Below the pieces are notes generated by a model. The model worked only from the letters and a program-made list of their open reading frames with translations. It was not told the DNA's origin and made no database searches. 64,000 nucleotides of DNA from contig OW388302.1 of the NCBI GenBank assembly GCA_936450465.1, positions 63,587,826 through 63,651,825 of the forward strand, read 5' to 3'. Origin of the DNA: Gibbula magus. Taxonomy: Eukaryota > Mollusca > Gastropoda > Trochida > Trochidae. How positions within the stretch are numbered: position 1 is the stretch's first letter; the number at the start of each line of letters is the position of its first letter. Shown one piece after another: positions 1 to 9,310 of the stretch. The position numbers were made by a program, and so were the translations under genes.

Positions 1-1
1 C

Positions 2-118
2 TCTGATGATGTCCTTATGGATGCATCAGACACAGCCTCACTCAACAACTCACCCAAGAAGGGGCACAGGGGTCGGTCCAAGGACCGACGGCTTTCACCA
101 GTAAAACCTCCACCATGA
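2..118 (+). CDS. LINE ORF1 C-terminus (partial)
   Basis: The last 38 codons of the gag-like ORF1, cut by the window edge. The reading matches the C-terminus of copy B's ORF1 with a single Ala/Gly difference and a different last residue. It is basic and serine-rich, with no domain of its own. The TGA stop at 116-118 overlaps the ATG of ORF2 at 115-117 in the sequence ATGA, the same arrangement as in copy B. Confidence 0.88.
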   Translation, partial: SDDVLMDASDTASLNNSPKKGHRGRSKDRRLSPVKPPP

Positions 119-3100
119 GGCTTTTAATATTTTATTTTATCGCAGCATCCATGGCGATTCTGCAGTGGAATTGTCGAGGCTTTAAGGTAAATTTTAATGA
201 ATTGGGCTTGTTGGCCCAACAATACAATCCCCAAGCTATTTGCCTTCAAGAAACTCATCTTAAAGAATCTGATAAAGTTGCAATGAGACCATTCACTTTT
301 TATAATTCTTTCTCCCCTTCTGCTGATAGGGCAAAAGGGGGTGCATCAATTTTAGTACGTGATGGAATTATCCACAGGAAAATTCCATTAAAAACACAAT
401 TACAAGCTGTAGCTGTCAGCTTATCATTATTTAAAACTTTAACTCTCTGCTCATTATATATTCCACCATCTCAAGATCTTACTATAAAAGATCTTGATCA
501 ACTTATTACCCAATTACCTAAACCTTATATCATCATGGGTGACTTCAACGGTCACAATCCCCTCTGGGGTAGTAATACCCAAGACTCTAGGGGTAAAATA
601 CTCGAAAGTTTCCTTACCCAAAATGATTTATGTCTTTTCAATGATGGTTCAAACACATATCTACATCCTGCTACAGGATCATATACAGCTATAGATTTAT
701 CAGTTACTGATGCATCCCTTTTACATGACTTTTCATGGTCAGTCCATGAGGATACATGTGGAAGTGACCACTTCCCCATTGTATTAGAACCCTCATCACC
801 TATTCCCGAGGAGCACAATCCTCGTTGGAAATTTTCCAAGGCTGATTGGGGTACATTTTCTACCCTCTGCCGTGAACATATTATATATGAGGAAATAATC
901 AATGCAACTGATCCTGTTGAGGCCTTTTCTAAAGGTCTCATTGAAATAGCAACTGAAACTATCCCTAAAACCTCGGCAAATCCACGCATTCACAAGCCAT
1001 GGTTTAATGAATCCTGCGATACTGCCATTAAGGCACGTAAAAAAGCTGAACGCAAGCTCAGTAAACGACCTACAAGAATTAATTTAGATAACTGTCGCAA
1101 GGCTCGAGCTAAAGCTCGACGCACAGTCAACCAACAAAAACGCGAATCTTGGAGAGGCTATGTCTCTAAGATCAATTCCAGAACACCTATCAGCAAAGTC
1201 TGGAATATGATTAGTAGAATTAAAGGCAAAGGTTCCAAATCTACAATAAAACATCTTAAGGTCAATGATGACCTTCTCACATCAAAATCTGATATTGCCA
1301 ATAAGTTGGCTGAAACAATCTCTAAAAATTCTTCATCTGCAAATTATGTCCCTGCTTTCCAAAAGTACCAAAAGGTACAGGAAAAACGACCACTTAATTT
1401 CAAATCTGACAATGGGGAAGATTATAATGAACACTTCTCCTTGTCAGAGCTCAAAACTGCACTTTCTAAAGCTCATGATACAGCTACCGGCCCTGATGAA
1501 ATCCATTATCAACTTCTAAAACATTTACCGGAACCTTGCCTTGAAGTTCTACTTCAGGTATTTAATCATATATGGGAATCAGGTGAATTTCCATCTTGTT
1601 GGCACAATGCTACTATTGTGCCAATCCCAAAGCCTGGGAAGGATCACACAGACCCTTCCAACTACCGTCCTATAGCCTTAACAAGTTGTGTATGTAAAAC
1701 TATGGAACGGATGATCAATGATCGTCTAGTTTGGTACTTGGAAACTAATAAATTACTAACTGATATTCAATGTGGTTTCCGCAAACAACGCAGTACCACT
1801 GATCATCTTGTTCGTTTAGAATCATTTATTCGTGATGCATTTATTAACAAACAACATGCTGTGTCTATCTTTTTCGATTTAGAAAAAGCTTATGACACTA
1901 CATGGAAGCATGGCATCCTAAAAGATTTATTTGAATTTGGCTTGCGAGGTCGTATGCCTCATTTTATTTCTAATTTTTTACACGATCGCCAATTTAAAGT
2001 TCGCGTGGGCTCCACCCTTTCCGATTTCTTTGATCAAGAAATGGGTGTCCCACAAGGTAGCATTTTATCTGTCACATTATTTAGCATCAAAATTAACAGC
2101 TTGGCTAAAGTCTTAAATGACCATACAGATGGTTCACTTTTTGTGGACGATTTTGGAGTTTCCTGCAGAGGCAAAAATATGCCATCAATCGAGCGCCAAT
2201 TGCAACTCTGCCTCAATAAAATCCATCAATGGTCGTTGGAAAACGGCTTCAAATTTTCCAAAGCTAAAACATCTTGTGTGCATTTTTGCAATATGCGCAA
2301 AATGCACAAAGATCCAGAATTATTCCTTGATAAAACTCCAATTAAAGTCGTTCCTGAGGCCAAGTTTCTTGGTCTCACTTTTGATAGTAAACTTTCTTTT
2401 ATTCCTCATCTTAAAAATCTAAAAGCTAAATGCTTAAAGGCATTAGACCTTTTAAAGGTCGTTTCAAACAATAAATGGGGTGGAGATGAAGAAACTCTTC
2501 TTCATCTCTATCGATCACTCATCCGCTCCAAACTAGATTATGGATCCATAATATATGGATCTGCCCGCCCCTCATATATTAAAATGCTAGATACAATCCA
2601 CCATCAGGGTCTCAGGCTTTGTCTTGGGGCCTTCAGAACTTCACCAGTTGAAAGCCTTTACGTTGAAGCTGATGAGCCATCTCTTGAAGATCGGCGCATC
2701 AAGCTAGCACTTCAATATATAACAAAATTAAAATCAAACCCTTCAAATCCTGCATACAACTGCGTATTCAATCCTGAATACCAGCAGTTGTATAACTCAA
2801 AACCTAAAGCAATTCCACCACTCGGTATCAGACTTCAACAACATGTTGAAGATTGTGATATCGACCTAACAACAATAGCAGAGCACGGTCTGCTTGCCAC
2901 TCCGCCATGGCAGCTGGTGAGGCCCCGTGTCAACCTCTCTCTATCTACTCATAAAAAATCAAATACAGACCAATTAATATTTCGACAGGCATTTTTTGAA
3001 CTTCGTAATTTTTTCGCAGATTATAAACCAATTTACACTGACGGTTCTAAAGATGGACCCACAGTTGCAGCAGCAACTGTGACTCCTTCAACAACATATG

Positions 3101-3819
3101 CTTCAAGGCTGCATGATGGCAGCAGCATCTTTACTGCAGAAGCTAAGGCCATTCTTAAGGCCGTCCATCACATTAAAAACTCAACCCCTAATAATTACAT
3201 TATTTTTTCCGATTCACTTTCTTGCCTACAAGCAATTAAAAACTGTAAGAGTGATCATCCAATTATCAGGGATATTTTATTACTTCATAATTCTTGTCTC
3301 CAATGTGACATCGTCTTCTGCTGGCTTCCTAGCCATATGGGTATAAGAGGTAACAACAAAGCTGACTCAGCTGCTAAATCAGCATTAAACCTCAAACATA
3401 TTTCTCCTACCAAAGTTCCATATACGGATTCTGAACCTGCTATTAAATCTTACATTAAACAACGTTGGAATTCCCAATGGGACCAACAACATCATAACAA
3501 ACTTCACACTATTCAACCTCATTTAGGTTACAAATCTCTATCCTCTTTTACCCGGCAGGAAGCTTGTGTCCTACGACGATGTCGTATTGGACACTCTCAT
3601 CTTACACACTCATATCTTTTAAAGGGGGAAGATCCCCCGGTATGTATACCCTGTCAGTGCCCTCTCACAATCAAACACATTCTCTGTGAGTGTTGGGACA
3701 CTGCACATATCAGGGAAACTTTTTATCCTTCTATTTCAATCAATCAAGTTTTTACTCATTTCGGTGAGCATCGTGTTTTAGATTTTTTGAAGGCTATACA
3801 CCTTATTGACAAATTGTAA
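115..3819 (+). CDS. LINE ORF2: endonuclease, reverse transcriptase, RNase H
   Basis: Intact 1234-residue polyprotein that nicks target DNA and copies the element RNA by target-primed reverse transcription. Endonuclease at about residues 13-225, with WNCRG near residue 17, ICLQET, GDFNG near 142 and SDHFPI near 217. Reverse transcriptase about 450-800, with NYRPIAL near 515, FDLEKAYD, GVPQGSILS and FVDD near 675. RNase H about 968-1100, with YTDGSKDG, TAEAK, SDSLSC and the SHMGIRGNNKAD motif. The C-terminus has a Cys/His cluster (PCQCPLTIKHILCECW) near 1180, typical of LINE tails. The annotated ATG overlaps the ORF1 stop; Met13 is an alternative start directly before the endonuclease. All catalytic motifs are present, so it may be functional. 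Confidence 0.95.
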   Translation: MRLLIFYFIAASMAILQWNCRGFKVNFNELGLLAQQYNPQAICLQETHLKESDKVAMRPFTFYNSFSPSADRAKGGASILVRDGIIHRKIPLKTQLQAVAVSLSLFKTLTLCSLYIPPSQDLTIKDLDQLITQLPKPYIIMGDFNGHNPLWGSNTQDSRGKILESFLTQNDLCLFNDGSNTYLHPATGSYTAIDLSVTDASLLHDFSWSVHEDTCGSDHFPIVLEPSSPIPEEHNPRWKFSKADWGTFSTLCREHIIYEEIINATDPVEAFSKGLIEIATETIPKTSANPRIHKPWFNESCDTAIKARKKAERKLSKRPTRINLDNCRKARAKARRTVNQQKRESWRGYVSKINSRTPISKVWNMISRIKGKGSKSTIKHLKVNDDLLTSKSDIANKLAETISKNSSSANYVPAFQKYQKVQEKRPLNFKSDNGEDYNEHFSLSELKTALSKAHDTATGPDEIHYQLLKHLPEPCLEVLLQVFNHIWESGEFPSCWHNATIVPIPKPGKDHTDPSNYRPIALTSCVCKTMERMINDRLVWYLETNKLLTDIQCGFRKQRSTTDHLVRLESFIRDAFINKQHAVSIFFDLEKAYDTTWKHGILKDLFEFGLRGRMPHFISNFLHDRQFKVRVGSTLSDFFDQEMGVPQGSILSVTLFSIKINSLAKVLNDHTDGSLFVDDFGVSCRGKNMPSIERQLQLCLNKIHQWSLENGFKFSKAKTSCVHFCNMRKMHKDPELFLDKTPIKVVPEAKFLGLTFDSKLSFIPHLKNLKAKCLKALDLLKVVSNNKWGGDEETLLHLYRSLIRSKLDYGSIIYGSARPSYIKMLDTIHHQGLRLCLGAFRTSPVESLYVEADEPSLEDRRIKLALQYITKLKSNPSNPAYNCVFNPEYQQLYNSKPKAIPPLGIRLQQHVEDCDIDLTTIAEHGLLATPPWQLVRPRVNLSLSTHKKSNTDQLIFRQAFFELRNFFADYKPIYTDGSKDGPTVAAATVTPSTTYASRLHDGSSIFTAEAKAILKAVHHIKNSTPNNYIIFSDSLSCLQAIKNCKSDHPIIRDILLLHNSCLQCDIVFCWLPSHMGIRGNNKADSAAKSALNLKHISPTKVPYTDSEPAIKSYIKQRWNSQWDQQHHNKLHTIQPHLGYKSLSSFTRQEACVLRRCRIGHSHLTHSYLLKGEDPPVCIPCQCPLTIKHILCECWDTAHIRETFYPSISINQVFTHFGEHRVLDFLKAIHLIDKL

Positions 3820-3949
3820 ATTTTAACTTTTCATTATCAGCTTTTATTCAACTTGTGATAATACGCTGATGTTTTTACGGCCTTCGTGCCGTGTTCTGTT
3901 TTTCAATAGCAATTTTCTTTTTTAAATTAGGCTAATAAATTAAATATCT

Positions 3950-4005
3950 CGCCGCTAATGGCTGCAATACTGCCGAAGCGGCGTTAAACAATAACTCACT
4001 CACTC
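3950..4005 (+). repeat. LINE 3'-terminal hairpin and ACTC tail
   Basis: CGCCGC at 3950-3955 pairs with GCGGCG at 3978-3983 around a 22-nt loop, followed by TTAAACAATAACTCACTCAC. This is the 3' end of the LINE and the probable recognition site of its reverse transcriptase. The same unit recurs alone at many places in the window, with target-site duplications. Confidence 0.85.
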
Positions 4006-4014
4006 ATCATATTC

Positions 4015-4316
4015 ATTAAATATATCTTGTAAGATATTTAATGCGTCAGTACACATTGTTTCTATTAAACAGAATATATTAAATTTTCTGCAGAATGAAA
4101 TGAAATGTGTATACTTAACTTTAGATTTTAAGCCATGGAGTGAGTGAGTGAGTGAGTTATTGTTTAACGCCGCTTCGGCATAAGCCATGGATGTTCCAGA
4201 TACAGATGCCAGTATTGTGTATAGGGTTTACCACAGGAACGTCATCAGCAGGTGCTATGTTTGTCACCGGATTTGTGATAGCATGTTTTGACGTTATGTC
4301 CGATTCAATATATAAG
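4015..4316 (-). pseudogene. 2A-LINE endonuclease start, split by insertions
   Basis: Minus-strand continuation of the 2A-bearing LINE protein. Reading down from 4316 gives a short acidic linker and then ICIWNIHGL, the usual first strand of an AP endonuclease domain, followed after the insertion at 4139-4180 by KSKVKYTHFISFCRKF and a CLIET motif (endonuclease strand with the metal-binding Glu). The frame ends where LINE copy A begins. The rest of the endonuclease and reverse transcriptase must lie beyond copy A, left of the window. Confidence 0.72.
4139..4180 (-). repeat. 42-bp LINE-tail insertion with TSD
   Basis: Inverted copy of only the last part of the LINE 3' tail (half hairpin, TTAAACAATAA, ACTC repeats). 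It is flanked by TAAGCCATGG at 4129-4138 and 4181-4190, a perfect 10-bp target-site duplication. It interrupts the endonuclease of the 2A-LINE. Confidence 0.88.
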
Positions 4317-4379
4317 AAATATCTCGCCGCTAATGGCTGCAATACTGCCGAAGCGTTAAACAATAACTCACTCACTCAC
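4317..4379 (+). repeat. 63-bp LINE-tail insertion with TSD
   Basis: Complete terminal hairpin plus ACTC tail with nothing upstream. TCAATATATAAG occurs at 4305-4316 and 4380-4391, a perfect 12-bp target-site duplication. The insertion brings the stop that ends the 363-residue minus-strand ORF. Confidence 0.9.
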
Positions 4380-5467
4380 TCAATATATAAGGTTGAATAT
4401 GTGTTGTCGAGGGGCAGAGTACTAGACTCTGTCGTGCAAGAATCAGTTTGGTGTTCTTCACTGTGAATCAGAGGAGAGTTAACTTGATTTGGGGGAAAAC
4501 TGAAGTCACGGCCGGAATCCAATTTCGTCGAATCTGTCTTCTCAGCAGCCGCATCGGAGAGTCGAGGAACCCACCCACGCCTTTGACCAATTTCCTTGAT
4601 GTCACCGATCTCCTCGTCATAGACAAGAATTGTCCCATCAATGATAAGTTTGTCATAATTGAGAAACGCTACCCTGCCTTCGTTTCGAGCAGATTTCATA
4701 TACGGAAACAACGTTGATCTGACATCACGAACTCTCTGTGTGAAGTCCTCTGAAACCCTAAAGTCTTTATTTCCTTTAAGACACTTTTTAGCAGCTTCAA
4801 AAACATCACACTTGTCTTGGAAAAAAGTAAACCTTACAATAAGAGGCCTAGAACGAGATTTGGAGTGTAATCTGTGTGCTCTCTCAATATGCAGTGAAGC
4901 AGCATTTTCTAATTTGAGTGAAGTTTCCATAAAATCTCTGACAACCTGTTCACTCTCTTGCCAAGTCTCTCCTCTTTTATCTGGTAAACCATGGAAAATA
5001 AGATTTGATCGGCGGGATTGAGCTTCTATCTGATCCGTTTTTATTTCTAAATCAGAAATCTTGTTTCTGAGAAACACGTTTTCATCTTGCAGAGCTGACA
5101 GACGCTGGTTGTAATCTTGCGAGAACCTATCGAGTTTGTCGTTCATGCTTGTCATCTGTCCCTGCAGTGAGGCGAGCTGTATAGCGAGGTCACCTAGCGT
5201 GGTCTCTCGGTCTCCATTTATGGAATGGCCAGATACATTATGAGCTGTAAACCGAGTTTGCCTTCTATCGGCATTGAGCTTAGGGGGACCTGGGTTTGAT
5301 TCTACATCCCCGGCAACAAGAAGTAGAGTCATAGTCAACAGAACAATTCTCAGTCCGAGACGTAACCCGTTGGGTAGTGTTATACCGGGGTGAAACACAT
5401 TACGACCCGTGCGTCGAGGATTGAAACATCCTATTTTGGCTCTCCATGCATCAATATCGATACCCAT
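4376..5467 (-). CDS. LINE ORF1-type protein with N-terminal 2A peptide
   Basis: 363-residue ORF of an APE-type LINE different from copies A and B. A hydrophobic stretch (residues ~38-52) runs into GDVESNPGP; DVESNPGP is residues 54-61 (bases 5285-5308). This is the canonical 2A-like motif D-V-E-x-N-P-G-P, where ribosomes skip the Gly-Pro bond. Residues ~90-150 are a likely coiled coil, followed by an L1-ORF1-like RNA-binding region (RRSNLIFHGLPD, then IERAHRLHSK). 2A peptides at the N-terminus of LINE proteins are known from sea urchin and other marine invertebrates. The C-terminal stop comes from the LINE-tail insertion at 4317-4379; the reading then continues toward an endonuclease, so this was probably one long polyprotein. 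Confidence 0.82.
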   Translation of the reverse strand: MGIDIDAWRAKIGCFNPRRTGRNVFHPGITLPNGLRLGLRIVLLTMTLLLVAGDVESNPGPPKLNADRRQTRFTAHNVSGHSINGDRETTLGDLAIQLASLQGQMTSMNDKLDRFSQDYNQRLSALQDENVFLRNKISDLEIKTDQIEAQSRRSNLIFHGLPDKRGETWQESEQVVRDFMETSLKLENAASLHIERAHRLHSKSRSRPLIVRFTFFQDKCDVFEAAKKCLKGNKDFRVSEDFTQRVRDVRSTLFPYMKSARNEGRVAFLNYDKLIIDGTILVYDEEIGDIKEIGQRRGWVPRLSDAAAEKTDSTKLDSGRDFSFPPNQVNSPLIHSEEHQTDSCTTESSTLPLDNTYSTLYIE

Positions 5468-5605
5468 AGTTTCATAAACGTTAGATTATGCAATGACGTG
5501 TATATTCACCACAAAACCATGTCCAAAAACTGCCTCAAAGTCCGATATCCAGAAATTTTTTCTCAGAGCCCTTCCTAGCAAATGGCATGAAGAACTTGGT
5601 TGTGA

Positions 5606-5662
5606 GGTGAGGTGAGTTGGGGTTTAACGCCGCTTTCAAGAGTATTTCACTTATATCGCGGC
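5606..5662 (-). repeat. 57-bp SINE-tail insertion with TSD
   Basis: Only the 3' end of the SINE is present: its terminal stem region, GCGGCGTTAAACCCCAACTC and tail. AACTTGGTTGTGA at 5593-5605 and 5663-5675 is a perfect 13-bp target duplication. Confidence 0.88.
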
Positions 5663-5675
5663 AACTTGGTTGTGA

Positions 5676-6250
5676 CGAGAAATACAGTAACAAATGATGA
5701 CATCAAACAGCTTACTGCTTTAAACCCGCACTCACAGCCACTGAGAAGCTGTCAGAGGCTAGTTTCTTTAACATAAACATATTTGGCTAAAACTTCTGTA
5801 TCTCCTGTAGTTCCTGATAAGGCGTCTTGAACTGTCGCATATATTTAGTGTATCACTCTTCGCACGGCTATTAGCTACGACCACTGAGAGCATTGGGACA
5901 GGAGCACACAGGGTCTGTCAACCAGTAATGACATTGAATCAACACACCATGGAAACAGCTATGTGGTAAAAAAAGTACCAAAAAACACAAAATCGCAATC
6001 GGACATTAGTTTTAATATAGTAATAAACTTTTATTTTGCAAGAATCTTTCAAAACCATTGTTCATGTACTGTCACACCTATGCTGGCACAATATTGTGTG
6101 CCTATACAGGACAATAACTGTTTATAGTGAATGTCAACGTACAGACATAGTCTAATAAATAGCATATCTCCTTATTTTTGTCTGTCATCAATGTGTCAAC
6201 AAGTTCTGTTCCTTCTCACAAGGGCTATAGAAAATGAAGTGCGGGTTTAA
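5676..6250. other. No gene recognised
   Basis: AT-rich stretch of about 570 bases between the SINE-tail insertion and the acidic ORF. I see no motif, repeat or splice pattern I would support. Confidence 0.5.
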
Positions 6251-8759
6251 GTGAAACAGAAAATACAAGATGAAGGTGAACTTGACAACGAATTGGCAGA
6301 ATTAAATGTTACTTTGCAATCAGTTTGTTTGGAGGATTTTGATAATGAAAATGAAGTGGGAAGTGAAGACCATGAAGACTGTCATGGTGATCATGGGAAT
6401 CTCCAACATATGACTGATGAAAGGTCACAAGAGAAGGCTTTGTCACACAACTTGGAAAGAAGAGTTGATCAGGATGATGAATTTTGTGACTGCTATAGCG
6501 ATGGTGACAATGAAGAACAGGAAACTGATGATGGTGAGGCACATGATGATGCTGTTGAGGATGATGATGATGAAGACGGCGACAATGATGAAGCTGATGT
6601 GACATATGAAGAAACCAGCATCACTGGATCAAGTGTCATTGCAGCATTAAGAACTTTGCCACAAAGCCCAAAGTGTAGACCATGAGGCAAACTATGTAGA
6701 TGAATATTTGCAACCAGAGGAGCCAAAGAACTACAAATTCAATACTTTCACTGTTCCGGCTCTTCTTTGTCGTCACCCAAAACCAGCAACAAGACGTGAT
6801 GATGATAAATAGAAACTGGCTGATGTTCTGCATGATTTGGTTCTCAAATTAGACAGAGTACCACCAAACAGACGAAATGATCGCATCCTCTTTGCTCCTG
6901 ATTATAAAATTGCCAATAACCTATTCAAGTTGAAACAAGAAAATCCTAATTTCCAAACATTTCTTGCAGAATTTCCAATCCTTCACTTGAAGAAATCTGA
7001 AATTAAGAACCTGACAAGTGCCTACAAGTCAGCTGGATTAGTTCATCTACTGACGTACATGAAAGGAGAAGGTTATCTCGGGAGGTGATTTCCCTGTATA
7101 ACATTGAATCCGCGGCCTGTGATATCCGGCGACTTGCATTGTCAGATTTCTGCAAACACTTGATGATGCTGATTCCGCTATGCTTCAAGATGACATAGCC
7201 ACACAAGATGTTGAATATCTGACAAAGAAATGGGGTCAAAGTTACAACCAATTTCTGGAGGATGGATCAAAACAAAATGCATCTTTCGCCCTTCATAATG
7301 ATATGATGACACGTATAGATGAAGTAGTTGCTATTTCCATTGCAGAACGAATCGGAGGTGAAGATGGATATAATCTTCTCTTGAGTGTAGTGAAGTCGTC
7401 CCTTGCATTATCTTTCCTAAATAGTTCATCATCCTATGCCACCTTCTGTGTCTACCTCCTCCACGAACACCTAACTGCTGGCACATTTCATCGCAAAATG
7501 AAATGCTCCCTGTTTTCTACACCACGCAGTGTCAACTTTGGATTGGATCTTCAGAGGGAAATGGACCATAAAGATGCAATAAAGGGTTTTCGACCACATT
7601 CAACTCTAAATTCTGTCATAGTCAGAATGTCAGTTATTGACACATTTACTGGCATCAAGAGTGCAAGAGCAAACTTAAAGGCAGAAGAGTCAAGACAAAA
7701 ATGAAGGCACGATACATTACGATCATTCCGGACCAAGAAGAAGGGAAAGCCACATATCTGAATGCACAAACAACTGACACAGATATGCTCCATGTCTTAC
7801 CTACAGCTTCTCTCATTCTGAAACTGAATGCGCTAGATATGAGCAATGATGCAGTTCCTTACAAAGTACCTGTACATTTGTTCCAGGTACGTTCTCTAAA
7901 GAGGAAAAACAAAGAACTGAGACAGAGTGAGGTCAAGAAGAAAACTGAAGACGTTGACTGCATGAGTTCTCAAATGAATGCAATTCAAGCTCTAGTTAAC
8001 CCTGATTACAGCAAGCCTAAATTTTCTAAATCTCAAGGCATAATGAAAAGCCTAATCAAGCTGCTGTCAACATGTTTTCCTGATACACCAGATAAAGATG
8101 CTTCATTGTTTCTGCAAGGAAAAGGCCTGTTATATCTGTCTATGAAGAAAATTCCTGACATTGTATCTGAAAGAGTGACTGTGGCTACAATAGAATTTGC
8201 TGGAGTAAAGTTCAAAACGTCAGCAACATCAGGGAATATGTACTTGGATCAAGTAAAATCAAAGGTTATTGCACCTCTTCTAAAAGCATTTCCTAACACA
8301 AAGCCCATTACATTATGCGAGGAGAAATATAACTTCACTTCAGATGATCAAAGCGTCAGAGTGTTGGGACACTGCTCATATCAGGGAAACTTTTTACCAC
8401 AATATTTCAATTGCTCAAATTTTAGTCACTTCGGTGAACATAGAATTTTAGACTTCTTAAAGGCAGTTAACCTTTTTGATAAACTATAATTTGTATAGAT
8501 TCTATATCAGCTTTTAACCAAATTCTGGTGAACTAAAGGAACAAGAGGCAGTCTTGAGTGTCGTGTCTTCAGCTGACATTGACAGCATTATCATCCACAT
8601 GTTTGCTTTGTCCATACACTGGGAACGAACAGATGGTACATTTAAACATCAAGTATATATCCTCCTATAAAAGCAAAAGTCTGATCTTCTGAACATAACA
8701 GCCATTATTGAACAAGTTGAGAAGACCTACAATTTTCCCTATTCAGCTGCAAGTGCAGC
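6251..8759 (+). pseudogene. Uncharacterised repeat-like gene, decayed
   Basis: Several reading frames in the same direction appear to be pieces of one protein. 6251-6685 encodes a strongly acidic segment (Asp/Glu runs with scattered Cys/His). Then come an open piece through 7088, a 174-residue ORF at 7180-7704 (FALHNDMM, IAERIGGEDGYNLL, then the conserved-looking stretch VNFGLDLQREMDHKDAIKG) and an ORF at 7701-8360. Stops and frame changes separate them. A LINE 3' end interrupts at about 8361-8530, after which 8535-8759 reads on (DIDSIIIHMFALS, VEKTYNFPYSAASAA). I do not recognise the family with certainty. It resembles large, multi-copy uncharacterised proteins of marine invertebrates, probably transposon-borne. 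Confidence 0.5.
8361..8533 (+). repeat. Old 3' end of a related LINE
   Basis: Encodes GHCSYQGNF, HFGEHRILDFLKAV and FDKL, corresponding to the last residues of LINE ORF2 (AHIRETF, HFGEHRVLDFLKAI, IDKL), followed by a diverged 3'UTR. It is clearly more diverged than copies A and B, so it is an older insertion or a sister subfamily. I do not see a hairpin/ACTC tail or a target duplication. Confidence 0.7.
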
Positions 8760-8808
8760 AATGGGACTCAGCATAGGTGGAAATAACTTTATATTGAAGT
8801 ACAATGGG

Positions 8809-9270
8809 AGAGAGAATGGTGAGAATGAGGCTGGTGCTAGAGAGAACTATGAGAATGGTGGCAATGAGGCTAGTGCTAGAGAGAACTGTGAGAATGAGGC
8901 TGGTGCTAGAGAGAACGGTGAGAATGAGGCTGGTGCTAGAGAGAACTATGAGAATGGTGGCAATGAGGCTAGTGCTAGAGAGAACTGTGAGAATGAGGCT
9001 GGTGCTAGAGAGAACTCTGAGAAAGAGGCTGGTGCTAGAGAGAACTGTGAGAATGAGGTTGGTGCTAGAGAGAACTGTTAGAATGAGGCTGGTGCTAGAG
9101 AGAACTCTGAGAAAGAGGCTGGTGCTAGAGAGAACTGTGAGAATGAGGTTGGTGCTAGAGAGAACTGTTAGAATGAGGCTGGTGCTAAAGAGAACTGTGA
9201 GAATGAGGCTGGTGCTAGAGGGAATGGTGACAATGAGGCTGGTGCTAGAGGGTATGGTGAGGGTGAAGCT
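8809..9270 (+). repeat. Coding minisatellite, 30-bp units
   Basis: About fifteen units of 30 bp encode a ten-residue repeat, approximately NEAGARENCE. Because 30 is a multiple of three the frame is kept across the array, in line with the last reading frame of the preceding pseudogene. Variants: GNEASAREN and EKEAGAREN. TAG stops appear at about 9079 and 9169 in the frame read from 8761. Confidence 0.88.
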
Positions 9271-9310
9271 GGAGAGAGGGTTGAGGCTTGGAGTGATCTA
9301 TTCGGTTTAG

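Larger units (their letters stand above)
1..4014 (+). mobile_element. APE-type LINE, copy A (3' part)
   Basis: Non-LTR retrotransposon entering from the left edge. It holds the end of ORF1, an intact ORF2 and a 3'UTR ending in a hairpin plus ACTC repeats. Copy B at 49867-55607 is nearly identical and full length, so copy A's missing 5' part can be inferred from it. ORF2 order is AP endonuclease, reverse transcriptase, RNase H, Cys/His C-terminus, which fits the RNase H-bearing I/Nimb-like group of LINEs; the exact clade is inference. The right end lies in another LINE (4015-5467). Its left target duplication is outside the window. Confidence 0.93.

Noticed and set aside
552..989. Long minus-strand ORF opposite LINE ORF2 (also 52888-53325)
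   Set aside because: Conserved only because the sense LINE ORF is conserved; no domain recognised.
6309..6726. His-rich and Ser-rich minus-strand ORFs opposite the acidic ORF
   Set aside because: They are antisense shadows of GAT/GAA repeats coding Asp/Glu.
7701..7704. ATGA overlap between the 174- and 262-codon ORFs as translational coupling
   Set aside because: The region has several other stops and frame breaks; a decayed gene explains it better than a bicistronic design.
8761..9270. CRISPR-like direct repeats
   Set aside because: Units are contiguous without spacers, in a eukaryotic context, and encode a decapeptide repeat.
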